Assembly: GCF_030285665.1 (NCBI RefSeq)
Contig: NZ_CP127295.1
Coordinates: forward strand, 7,874,001 to 7,938,000
Direction: 5' to 3'
DNA from: Amycolatopsis mongoliensis
Lineage (GTDB): Bacteria > Actinomycetota > Actinomycetes > Mycobacteriales > Pseudonocardiaceae
DNA length: 64,000 nucleotides
The notes beneath the pieces are model-generated. The model saw nothing but the letters and a program-made list of their open reading frames with translations. It did no database searches and was not told the DNA's origin. The translations under genes were made by a program, and so were the position numbers. Numbering within the stretch: the stretch's first letter is position 1; every line of letters starts with the position of its first letter. Shown piece by piece: positions 47,177 through 54,509 of the stretch.

Positions 47177-47508
47177 CAGGGCTCCTCCGGGACGAAGATC
47201 GGGCGGACCTCGATACTGCCGTACGTCGCGGCGGGGTGCTTGGCCGCGATTTCGACGGCTTCGTCGAGGTCGTCGCACTCGAGGACGACGTAGCCGCCGA
47301 TCTGTTCCTTGGCCTCGGTGAACGGCCCGTCGGTGAGCAGCACCTCGCCGTCGCGGACGCGGATCGTGGTGGCTTCCGACGGCGGGCGCAGACCACTCCC
47401 GCCGTGGATCTTGCCGCGGCGGGCCAGGTCTTCGCCCCAGCCGTCGCACCCGTCGTACTGGTGGTCCTCGGCGGTCTCGTCGCCGGCGATCATCAGCAGG
47501 TACCGCAT
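47176..47508 (-). CDS. YciI family DGPF-motif protein (ECF42 partner, module 2)
   Basis: A 110-residue YCII protein starting MRYLLMIAGDETAEDHQYDG, with the DGPF motif in LLTDGPFTEAKEQIGGYVVL and the ending SIEVRPIFVPEEP. It corresponds to the DGPF protein at 40330-40674. It is separated from the hydrolase by one base and overlaps the GyrI-like gene, so it belongs to the sigma-hydrolase-DGPF-GyrI operon. Confidence 0.92.
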   Translation of the reverse strand: MRYLLMIAGDETAEDHQYDGCDGWGEDLARRGKIHGGSGLRPPSEATTIRVRDGEVLLTDGPFTEAKEQIGGYVVLECDDLDEAVEIAAKHPAATYGSIEVRPIFVPEEP

Positions 47509-47509
47509 G

Positions 47510-48274
47510 TCAGCGTCCTTCCAGTACTTCGCGCAGGCGTGCGGCGAAGGCTGCCGGTTCGGTGGCGAACCCGCCGTGGTCGCCCGGGAATTCCGTGGCG
47601 GTCAGGCCGAGGCCGGTGGCGAGCCCGAGGCCGGTTTCGTGGGCCGTCGACCCGGCGGACTTCTCGCCGACGGCGACGACCAGCCGCGCGGACGTCGCCC
47701 GGAGTGCGTCGAGATCGGGGTCGTAGGCGCCGGTGGCGGCCATCAGGTGGCCGAAGAAGTAGGTGAAGTTGCCTTCGCCGCGCGGGTCGAGCGGTGGCGC
47801 GGGGTCGACCCCCACGAGCGCCATGAACGCGGGGAAAGCCGCGCCGAGGCCTTGGTCGCGAAACAGCGCGGGGATGTCGGGGCCGTCGAGTGCTTCCCGG
47901 GGCAGGTAGCGGGTGACCGGTGGTTCGTGCAGCACGACCGTGCGGACATCGCCGGGGTGGCGCCGGACGTGCTCGAGCATCGTGATGGCGCCGCCACTGC
48001 TGGCGAACACGTCCGCGGGGCCGACTTCGGCGAGCAGGCGGTGCACGTCGTCGGCGTGCTCGCGGATGATGTCGTCCCCCGGCTCGCCGTCGAGGGGGCT
48101 GCGCCCGAGGCCGCGCGGGTCGTAGGTGACGACGGTGTGGTCTTCGGCCAGCAGCGGCCGGATGTGGGTGAACACGGCGGCGTCGGCGGGGCCGCCGGGG
48201 ACCAGCAGCAGGACGGGACCGGTGCCGGCGACGTCGTAGGTGATCGTGGCGCCGGGGACGGCGAGGGTGGTCAT
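47510..48274 (-). CDS. Alpha/beta hydrolase
   Basis: A 254-residue alpha/beta hydrolase: VLLLVPGGPADAAVFTHIRP, the strand VVTYDPRGLGRSP, the nucleophile elbow FASSGGAIT (Ser with Ser/Gly around it), and the catalytic His in FPGDHGGFATEP. It resembles the hydrolase at 4496-5251, which has Cys at the elbow. It is placed between the sigma gene and the DGPF gene; its ATG overlaps the sigma stop (ATGA). Substrate unknown. Confidence 0.91.
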   Translation of the reverse strand: MTTLAVPGATITYDVAGTGPVLLLVPGGPADAAVFTHIRPLLAEDHTVVTYDPRGLGRSPLDGEPGDDIIREHADDVHRLLAEVGPADVFASSGGAITMLEHVRRHPGDVRTVVLHEPPVTRYLPREALDGPDIPALFRDQGLGAAFPAFMALVGVDPAPPLDPRGEGNFTYFFGHLMAATGAYDPDLDALRATSARLVVAVGEKSAGSTAHETGLGLATGLGLTATEFPGDHGGFATEPAAFAARLREVLEGR

Positions 48275-49551
48275 GGGCTCTCCTCCGAAGATCGGGGTTC
48301 ACCCGACCGACGAACGGGGCCGCCCGGGACAGACTCCACTTCGGAGATCCTTCGCTTGAGGTAGGCGCGCTCGGCGTCGGTGGGCGCGAGGTCGCGGGCC
48401 TTGGCGTACCAGTCGGCGGCTTCGGCGTGCCGCCCGAGACGGCGGAGGAAGTCGGCGCGGGTGGCGGGCAGCAGGTGGTAGCCCTCCAGGGGCAGTTCGT
48501 CGAGCAGCGCGAGCCCGGCGAGCGGGCCGTCGGCCATCCCGATCGCGACGGCCCGGTTGAGTTCGACGACGGCGCTGGGGACGTACTTGCGCAGCTCGCC
48601 GTAGAGGCCGGCGATCTGCGCCCAGTCGGTGTCGCCGGGCGTCTCGGCGGTGGCGTGGCAGGCGGCGATGGCGGCCTGGATCTGGTACGGCCCGGGGTGC
48701 CGCCGGCGCAGCGCGGTCTCCAGAACCTGGGTGCCTTCGGCGATTTCGCCGGCGTCCCACCGGGTGCGGTCCTGCTCTTCGAGTGGAACGAGCTCGCCGT
48801 GGGTGCCGGCCCGGGTGGCGCGGCGGGCGTGCTGCAGCAGCATCAGCGCGAGCAGGCCGAGGACCTCGGGTTCGTCCGGCATCAGGTGGGCGAGGACGCG
48901 GGCGAGGCGGATCGCTTCGGCGGCGAGGTCGGGGCGCAGCAGGTCGGGTCCGGCGCTGGCGGAGTAGCCCTCGTTGAACGTCAGGTACAGCACCCCGAGG
49001 ACGGCGGCGGTGCGTTCGGGCAGCAGGTGCGCGGGCGGGACGCGGTACGGGATGCCGGCGTTGCGGATCTTGCGTTTGACCCGCACCAGCCGCTGGGACA
49101 TGGTCGCTTCCGGCACGAGGAAGGCGCGGGCGATCTCGGCGGTGGACAGCCCGGCCAGTGTGCGCAGCGCGAGCGCGACCTGGGCTTCGGTGGCCAGCGC
49201 GGGGTGGCAGCAGGTGAAGATGAGCCGCAGCCGGTCGTCGGTGACTCCGCTGTCGTCGTCGGGTGCCGGGGAGTCTTCGGGGACGTGCATCAGGGCGGCC
49301 TCCCGGAGCTTGGCGGCGCCGGCGGTCTCGCGGCGGAGCCGGTCGGTGGCGCGGTTGCGGGCGGCGGTGGTCAGCCAGGCGCCGGGCCGGTTCGGGACGC
49401 CGTCGCGGGGCCAGGTGCGCAGGGCGAGGGCGAACGCCTCCTGGGCGCACTCCTCGGCGAGGTCCCAGTCGCCGGTGATCCGGATGAGCGTGGCCACGAC
49501 CTGGCCCCACTCTTCGCGGAACGCCTCCGCGACCGCGGTCTCGACGTCCAC
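48271..49551 (-). CDS. ECF42-type RNA polymerase sigma factor (module 2)
   Basis: A 426-residue sigma factor paralogous to the one at 40671-41867. Region 2: LAEECAQEAFALALRTWPRD and AWLTTAARNRATDRLRRETA. Region 4: LRTLAGLSTAEIARAFLVPE with TMSQRLVRVKRKIR. The helical extension (LGVLYLTFNEGYSASAGPDL, GLYGELRKYVPSAVVELNRA) is complete. GTG start at 49551 follows AAGGAGC. An ECF42-type promoter motif lies 36-62 bases upstream, inside the end of the TetR-like gene. It leads the four-gene module. Confidence 0.93.
   Translation of the reverse strand: MDVETAVAEAFREEWGQVVATLIRITGDWDLAEECAQEAFALALRTWPRDGVPNRPGAWLTTAARNRATDRLRRETAGAAKLREAALMHVPEDSPAPDDDSGVTDDRLRLIFTCCHPALATEAQVALALRTLAGLSTAEIARAFLVPEATMSQRLVRVKRKIRNAGIPYRVPPAHLLPERTAAVLGVLYLTFNEGYSASAGPDLLRPDLAAEAIRLARVLAHLMPDEPEVLGLLALMLLQHARRATRAGTHGELVPLEEQDRTRWDAGEIAEGTQVLETALRRRHPGPYQIQAAIAACHATAETPGDTDWAQIAGLYGELRKYVPSAVVELNRAVAIGMADGPLAGLALLDELPLEGYHLLPATRADFLRRLGRHAEAADWYAKARDLAPTDAERAYLKRRISEVESVPGGPVRRSGEPRSSEESP
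48309..48335 (-). promoter_or_regulatory. Weak ECF42-like promoter before the hydrolase gene
   Basis: On the minus strand, AGTCTG (48335-48330), 17 bases TCCCGGGCGGCCCCGTT and CGTC (48312-48309). Spacer and -10 resemble the motif before the sigma gene, and both are followed by GGGTGAACC, but the -35 keeps only GTC of TGTCGA. It lies 35 bases before the hydrolase start within the last codons of the sigma gene. It could be a weak internal promoter or a by-product of a local duplication. Confidence 0.4.
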
Positions 49552-49576
49552 CGCCGCTCCTTCCGTCGGTGCCGGT

Positions 49577-50647
49577 TCACCCACCCGACGAACGGCCGGG
49601 GCCGGGATCGACAGCCGCGGCGTGGCAGGCGCCGTACCCCTCGGCGCGCACGACGATCCGGCCGGCTTCGACCCGGACGGCGGTCTCGGTGGCGTCGCTG
49701 ACCGCGGTGACCCCGGCGGCCGCGGCGAGTTCGCCGGTCGTGTCGCAGACGAGCCGCAGCCGGGGCCGGGCCGGGGGCGCGATCGCCTGGTCGAGGCATC
49801 CGCGCAGGTCGGCGAGGGTGAGCCGGGCCAAGGGGGCGAGTTCGCCGGGGTCGCTGGTGACGAGCACGGCGGTGACGTCGGCACCGGCGCGCACGGCCTC
49901 TTCGAAGGCGGCGGCGCGGTGCAGGCCGAGGATCGTGACGACGCCGTCGCCGGGCCGGAACGGCCGGCCGGTGAGCAGGTCGGTCGTCGGCGGCGGGGTC
50001 CACGGCTGGTCGGCGGGCCGGGCCTGGCTCGTGATCGGCGGGGTCGCGGGCCAGTCGTCACTGAGGTCCAGGTCGAGCAGTGCGGTGCAGGCGGTGACGA
50101 TGTGGAACGGCTCGCCGAAGCCGGGCGCGGCGGCGGCGAGCTGGCTCGCGCCGTGCAGCGTGGTGAGGGCGGCTTCGGCGACGCGGACCAGGCGCCGTCC
50201 TGGGCGCAGTCGTTCCAGGGCGAGTCCGAGCAGGATGGCGTCGACGCGCATGAGCTGCGCGAACGGCAGCCGGGTGTGTTCGTCGGCGAGGATTTCGGGC
50301 AGCAGGTCGCGGGCGAGGCGGGCGTCGCCGCTGTCGCTGTCGGTGGCCAGGGGGAGCCGGGCGACCCAGGCGCGGGCGAACGCGGCCAGGACGTCGGCCG
50401 CGCTCGGGTCCGGCGGCGGGGTGGCGGGCCGGGGCGCGCGTTCGGCCAGGTCGGCCAGGACGGCGAAGTACAGGGCCCGTTTGCCGGGGAAGTTGGAGTA
50501 GACCGCGCCGCGGGTGAGCTCGGCGCGTTCGGCGATGACGTCGATCTTCGCCTCGCGGAAGCCGCGTCCGGCGAACTCGTCGCGGGCGGCGGCGAGGACC
50601 TTCGCGCGGTTGCGTTCCTGGGTCTCGGTCCTGCTGAGCCTGGCCAT
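49577..50647 (-). CDS. TetR family regulator with long C-terminal extension
   Basis: A 356-residue protein, much longer than the usual ~200. Residues 1-~60 are a TetR HTH (TETQERNRAKVLAAARDEFA, IDVIAERAELTRGAVYSNFP) and ~60-205 the ligand domain. After a Pro-rich linker (PADQPWTPPPTTDLLTG) comes a ~140-residue segment (VVTILGLHRAAAFEEAVRAG...AGRIVVRAEGYGACHAAAVD) with alternating strands and helices that I cannot assign. The ATG at 50647 follows AAGGAGG. It diverges from the P450 gene and probably controls it; the sigma gene promoter lies in its 3' end. Confidence 0.88.
   Translation of the reverse strand: MARLSRTETQERNRAKVLAAARDEFAGRGFREAKIDVIAERAELTRGAVYSNFPGKRALYFAVLADLAERAPRPATPPPDPSAADVLAAFARAWVARLPLATDSDSGDARLARDLLPEILADEHTRLPFAQLMRVDAILLGLALERLRPGRRLVRVAEAALTTLHGASQLAAAAPGFGEPFHIVTACTALLDLDLSDDWPATPPITSQARPADQPWTPPPTTDLLTGRPFRPGDGVVTILGLHRAAAFEEAVRAGADVTAVLVTSDPGELAPLARLTLADLRGCLDQAIAPPARPRLRLVCDTTGELAAAAGVTAVSDATETAVRVEAGRIVVRAEGYGACHAAAVDPGPGRSSGG
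49587..49613 (-). promoter_or_regulatory. ECF42-type promoter of module 2
   Basis: On the minus strand, TGTCGA (49613-49608), a 17-base spacer TCCCGGCCCCGGCCGTT and CGTC (49590-49587). This matches the module 1 promoter at 40274-40300 in both boxes and spacing. The sigma start codon is 36 bases further on, so autoregulation is likely. The element lies in the last codons of the TetR-like gene. Confidence 0.72.
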
Positions 50648-50693
50648 CGTCCTCCTTGCCGCCACGTCGCGGATCAAGATACCGTGACCACTG

Positions 50694-50723
50694 AGATGAT
50701 AAGAACATCTGATATCAACATCT
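50694..50723. promoter_or_regulatory. Repeated half-sites between TetR and P450 genes
   Basis: AGATGAT (50694-50700), AACATCT (50704-50710) and AACATCT (50717-50723) lie in the 86-base divergent gap. The first two form a near-perfect inverted repeat and the last two a direct repeat around the palindrome GATATC. They are plausible binding sites for the divergent TetR-like protein. GGAG at 50724-50727 is the P450 ribosome site. Confidence 0.5.
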
Positions 50724-50733
50724 GGAGTGGCCG

Positions 50734-51906
50734 ATGACCCCCGAGATCGACCTGACCGACCTGAAGGTCCTGACCGACCCGTTCACCGCGTACGACCAGG
50801 CACGGGAGGCCGGTGCGCTGGCCAAGCTCGTCGTCCCCGGCTTCGGCCCGTTCTGGGCGCTGACCCGCTACACCGAGGCCCGGGCGATGCTGGCCGACCC
50901 GCGGTTCGAGGTCCGGGCGGAGAGCTTCATGAGGCCGCCTGGCATCCCGGAGCACTGCCTGGCATACATGCGGACGATGGCCGAGCAGGACGGGCCCGAG
51001 CACCTGCGGCTGCGCCGGCTGGTGGCACCGGCGTTCACCCCCAAGCGCGCCGCGCAGCTGCGGCCGCGGCTGACGGCCCTCACCGAACGGCTGCTCGACG
51101 AGCTGCCGAGCCACGTCGAAGACGGCGTCGTCGACCTGGTGCCGCACTTCGCGCGGCCGCTGCCGATGGACGTCATCTGCGAAATGGCCGGCATCCCCGG
51201 CGCCGACCGGCCGCGCTGGCGGGAGTACGGCGCCGCGATCGCCGGCGGCATGGGCCCGGACTTCGCGGCCGCCATCCCGGCGATCATCGAGGGTGCCCAG
51301 GACGCGGTGGCGCGCAGCCGGGCCGAACCGGGTGACGACCTCATCGGCGACCTCGTGCGTGCCGAGGACGAGGACCGGCTGACCGACACGGAGCTGGTCA
51401 CCCTGGTCTGGCACCTCGTGCTGGCCGGTCAGACGCCGGTGAACCTGATCGCGAACGCCGTGGAGGCCCTGCTGCGGCACCCGGACCAGCTCGCGGCCCT
51501 GCGCGCGGATCCGGGCCTGTGGCCGGGTGCGGTCGAGGAGCTGATGCGCTTCTGCAGCCCGCAGCTGCTGACCACGCCACGGTTCGCGCGCGAGGACGTC
51601 GAAATCGACGGGCAGGTCATCCACGCGGGCGAGCGGGTGACGGCCGCGATGGTGGCCGCCGACCGCGACCCGCGCGTGTTCCCCGACGCGGACCGGCTCG
51701 ACGTCACGCGCTCGGGGGCGCCGCAGCTGGGGTTCTCGCACGGCCCGCACTTCTGCCTGGGAGCGTCGATCGCGCGGGTGGAGACGGAGGTGGCGCTCTC
51801 GGCGCTGTTCGCCCGCTTCCCGGATCTCGCGCTGGCCATCGACGACGTGCCGCGCGCGCCCGACGGTGGCACCTGGCGCCCGGCGTCGCTACCGCTGACG
51901 CTCTGA
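50734..51906 (+). CDS. Cytochrome P450
   Basis: A 390-residue soluble bacterial P450. The heme loop FSHGPHFCLG has the axial ligand Cys341. The K-helix ExxR is in VEELMRFC, and the I-helix is HLVLAGQTPVNLIAN. The I-helix usually reads AGHET or AGHDT; here the acidic residue is missing and Gln-Thr-Pro is found instead, which may change oxygen activation. No redox partner gene is adjacent. It diverges from the TetR-like gene and converges with another TetR gene. Confidence 0.95.
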   Translation: MTPEIDLTDLKVLTDPFTAYDQAREAGALAKLVVPGFGPFWALTRYTEARAMLADPRFEVRAESFMRPPGIPEHCLAYMRTMAEQDGPEHLRLRRLVAPAFTPKRAAQLRPRLTALTERLLDELPSHVEDGVVDLVPHFARPLPMDVICEMAGIPGADRPRWREYGAAIAGGMGPDFAAAIPAIIEGAQDAVARSRAEPGDDLIGDLVRAEDEDRLTDTELVTLVWHLVLAGQTPVNLIANAVEALLRHPDQLAALRADPGLWPGAVEELMRFCSPQLLTTPRFAREDVEIDGQVIHAGERVTAAMVAADRDPRVFPDADRLDVTRSGAPQLGFSHGPHFCLGASIARVETEVALSALFARFPDLALAIDDVPRAPDGGTWRPASLPLTL

Positions 51907-52674
51907 CACCAGGGTTTCGATGCCGTCGAGGACCCGGGCGAGGCCGAAGCGGAAGGTGTAGGCCGGGTCTTCCGCGGCGTTGTGGGCCTCGCCCGCGGCC
52001 TGGCCCACCCGTGAGGCCAGGGGGTAGTGGGACGCGTCGGCGGCCGGGATGCCGGCCAGCACCGGCGCGGCGCGCTCCCACCACTGGGCGTCGGTCAGGC
52101 CGCTGGTGCGCACCAGGCGGGCGGCGTCGAGCGAGCTGCGCGCGGTGGTCCGGACCAGGCCGGTGACGAGCGCGACGGCGGCGTCCATCTCGACGTCGTC
52201 GAGCCCGATGCCCTCGACCGCGCGCAGCTCGTGCTCGTACTTGGCGAAGCTGTGCGGGCCCAGGGCCGAGCGGCTGGTGGTGACCTGCAGCAGCCAGGGG
52301 TGCCGGTGGAACAGCGCCCACTGGGCGTCGGCGATCGCCGTCAACGCGGCGCGCCAGCCGAGACCCGGATCGGGAGCGGGCAGCTCGCCGTGGGCGTGGT
52401 CGATCATCAGGTCCAGCAGCTCGGCCCGGCCCGGCACGTAGGTGTAGAGCGACATGGGGGAGACACCGAGCTGCTCGGCGACGCGCCGGATGGTGACGGC
52501 GTCGATCGTGTCGGCGTCGGCCAGCGCGATGGCCGTGCGCACGACGTCGGCCGTGGTCAGCTTGGGTTTCGGACCGCGCCGCGGGGGCGCCGAGACGCCC
52601 CAGAGCAGCTCGATCGCCCGTCGCGGGTCGCCGCTGTCGTTCTCCTCCGTGCTCACGCCGCTCATTCTGCCCAT
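51889..52674 (-). CDS. TetR/AcrR family regulator
   Basis: A 261-residue regulator with an N-terminal extension before the HTH (TTADVVRTAIALADADTIDA, VTIRRVAEQLGVSPMSLYTY VP). The C-terminal domain resembles tetracycline-repressor-type TetR_C (GWRAALTAIADAQWALFHRH, RHPWLLQVTTSRSALGP). The start is uncertain: ATG at 52674 is used here; GTG 52689 and ATG 52665 are possible. Two near-identical GTAC-type operators lie upstream. It diverges from the DrrAB-like exporter and is probably its repressor. Its 3' end overlaps the P450 gene by 18 bases. Confidence 0.9.
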   Translation of the reverse strand: MGRMSGVSTEENDSGDPRRAIELLWGVSAPPRRGPKPKLTTADVVRTAIALADADTIDAVTIRRVAEQLGVSPMSLYTYVPGRAELLDLMIDHAHGELPAPDPGLGWRAALTAIADAQWALFHRHPWLLQVTTSRSALGPHSFAKYEHELRAVEGIGLDDVEMDAAVALVTGLVRTTARSSLDAARLVRTSGLTDAQWWERAAPVLAGIPAADASHYPLASRVGQAAGEAHNAAEDPAYTFRFGLARVLDGIETLVSERQR

Positions 52675-52682
52675 CGCATTTT

Positions 52683-52734
52683 CGTACACTGTACAGAGTT
52701 GTGTTACGCTCTACTTCGTACACAGTACAGAGTT
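52683..52734. promoter_or_regulatory. Tandem GTACAC-type operators, TetR/ABC exporter
   Basis: CGTACACTGTACAGAGTT (52683-52700) and CGTACACAGTACAGAGTT (52717-52734) differ at one base and are spaced 34 bases apart. Each is centred on a palindrome (GTACACTGTAC; GTACACAGTAC). They lie between the TetR gene and the ABC exporter ATPase start (52745), so binding could repress both promoters. Confidence 0.72.
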
Positions 52735-52744
52735 AAGGGGCAGG

Positions 52745-53686
52745 ATGACTCCGCAGATCCACGCCGAGGGCCTTCGCAAGCGCTACGGCGACGCGTACGC
52801 CCTCGATGGGTTCGATCTTTCGGTTCCGGCCGGCACGCTGCACGGCCTGCTGGGACCCAACGGCGCGGGCAAGACGACGGCGGTCCGCGTGCTGGCCACG
52901 TTGCTGCGCCACGACAGCGGTACGGCGCGGGTGGCCGGGTTCGACGTCGCCGCCGAACCGGCGAAAGTCCGCTCGGCGATCGGGCTGGTCGGCCAGCAGG
53001 CCGCGGTCGACGAACTGCTGTCCGGCCGGCAGAACCTTGTGCTGTTCGGCCGCCTGCACCACCTCGGCCGGCGCGAGGCCGCCCGGCGCGCCGACGACCT
53101 CCTCGAGCGGTTCGGCCTCGCCGGCACCGGCACCAAGCCGGTCTCGGCGTACTCCGGCGGGATGCGGCGGCGGCTGGACCTGGCCGCGTCGTTGCTGGCC
53201 ACGCCCCGGGTGCTGTTCCTCGACGAGCCGACGACCGGGCTGGACCCGCGCAGCCGCACCGAGGTCTGGCGGGCGGTGCGGTCCCTGGTCGCCGACGGGA
53301 CGACCGTGCTGCTCACCACGCAGTACCTGGAGGAGGCCGACCGGCTGGCCGACCGCATCTCGCTGGTGGAACACGGCCGCGTGATCGCCGAAGGCAGCCC
53401 GGCCGAGCTGAAGGGCTCGCTCGGGGCGACCCGGATCGAGCTGGTGCTGACCGACCCGGACGTCGTCGGCGCGGCGACGGCGTTGCTCGCCCGGGTCACC
53501 GGGGCCGAGCCGGTCACCGAAGAGCTGCGGGTGAGCGCGCCCGCGCCGGACGAGGCGTCGGTGCTCACCGACGTCGTGCGCGAGCTGGCCGCGGCCGAGC
53601 TCGCGGTCGCCGACGTCGCCCTGCGGCGGCCGACGCTGGACGAAGTGTTCCTCGAGCTGACCGGCAAGGCGGAGGTGGCGCGATGA
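52745..53686 (+). CDS. ABC exporter ATPase (DrrA-like)
   Basis: A 313-residue ABC-2-type ATPase. Walker A is LLGPNGAGKTTAVR, the signature YSGGMRRRLDLAASLL, Walker B VLFLDEPTTGLD, and the H-loop region LTTQYLEEADRLAD. The C-terminal ~80 residues (PTLDEVFLELTGKAEVAR) match DrrA, the daunorubicin-resistance ATPase. AGGGG precedes the ATG at 52745. It is coupled to the permease (ATGA) and probably exports a hydrophobic compound under TetR control. Confidence 0.93.
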   Translation: MTPQIHAEGLRKRYGDAYALDGFDLSVPAGTLHGLLGPNGAGKTTAVRVLATLLRHDSGTARVAGFDVAAEPAKVRSAIGLVGQQAAVDELLSGRQNLVLFGRLHHLGRREAARRADDLLERFGLAGTGTKPVSAYSGGMRRRLDLAASLLATPRVLFLDEPTTGLDPRSRTEVWRAVRSLVADGTTVLLTTQYLEEADRLADRISLVEHGRVIAEGSPAELKGSLGATRIELVLTDPDVVGAATALLARVTGAEPVTEELRVSAPAPDEASVLTDVVRELAAAELAVADVALRRPTLDEVFLELTGKAEVAR

Positions 53687-54465
53687 GGTGGGCGCTGGAA
53701 GACGGCTGGACGCTCACGCAGCGGTACCTCGCCCAGCTGGCGCGGCGGCCGGCCCGGCTGGCCACGGTGGTGGCGTTCCCGATCCTGATGGTGCTGATCT
53801 TCGCCTACCTGCTCGGTGGCGGGATGACCGTGCCCGGCGGCGGGTCCTACCGCGAGTTCCTGATGCCGGGGATGTTCGCGATGACGATGGCGTTCGGCCT
53901 GTCGGGCACGATGATCGCGGTGCTGGACGACGCCGCCAAGGGCGTCACCGACCGGTTCCGGTCGCTGCCGATGGCGCCGTCGGCGGTGCTCACCGGCCGG
54001 GTGGCGGCGGACCTGGTGAACGCGGTCCTCGCCCTCGCGGTGCTGCTCGGCTGCGGGTTCGCCGTCGGCTGGCAGCCGCACGGCAGCCTGGCCGAGACCG
54101 TCGCCGCGTTCGGGCTGCTGCTCCTGCTGCGGACGGCACTGGTGTGGGCCGGGATCTACCTGGGGCTGCTGACCGCCGACCCGTCGATGGTGACGCTGGC
54201 GCAGACGCTGGAGTTCCCGTTCGGGTTCCTCTCCAGCGCGTTCGTGGCGACCGCGACGATGCCGGCGTGGCTGGGAACCGTGGCGGAGTGGAACCCGTTG
54301 TCCTCCACGGTGACGGCGGCGCGGGTGCTGTTCGGCAACCCGGGCGCGGCCGGGACGTCCTGGGTGAGCGCGCACCCGGTGCTCATGGCGGTGGTGTGGC
54401 CGCTGGTGCTGCTCGCGGTGTTCGTGCCGTTGTCCGTGCACCGATACGGAAGGCTGGGGAACTGA
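53683..54465 (+). CDS. ABC-2 type permease (DrrB-like)
   Basis: A 260-residue membrane protein with six hydrophobic segments. Family features are the N-terminal WTLTQRYLAQLARRPARLAT, SYREFLMPGMFAMTMAFG, and DDAAKGVTDRFRSLPMAPSA (the ABC-2 coupling region), and later NPLSSTVTAARVLFGNP. It partners the DrrA-like ATPase. Its stop lies close to two possible starts of the helicase gene. Confidence 0.93.
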   Translation: MRWALEDGWTLTQRYLAQLARRPARLATVVAFPILMVLIFAYLLGGGMTVPGGGSYREFLMPGMFAMTMAFGLSGTMIAVLDDAAKGVTDRFRSLPMAPSAVLTGRVAADLVNAVLALAVLLGCGFAVGWQPHGSLAETVAAFGLLLLLRTALVWAGIYLGLLTADPSMVTLAQTLEFPFGFLSSAFVATATMPAWLGTVAEWNPLSSTVTAARVLFGNPGAAGTSWVSAHPVLMAVVWPLVLLAVFVPLSVHRYGRLGN

Positions 54466-54509
54466 ACACCGACTTCGAACCGGGCGAGCCACCACGGGCG
54501 GGACGGCTG

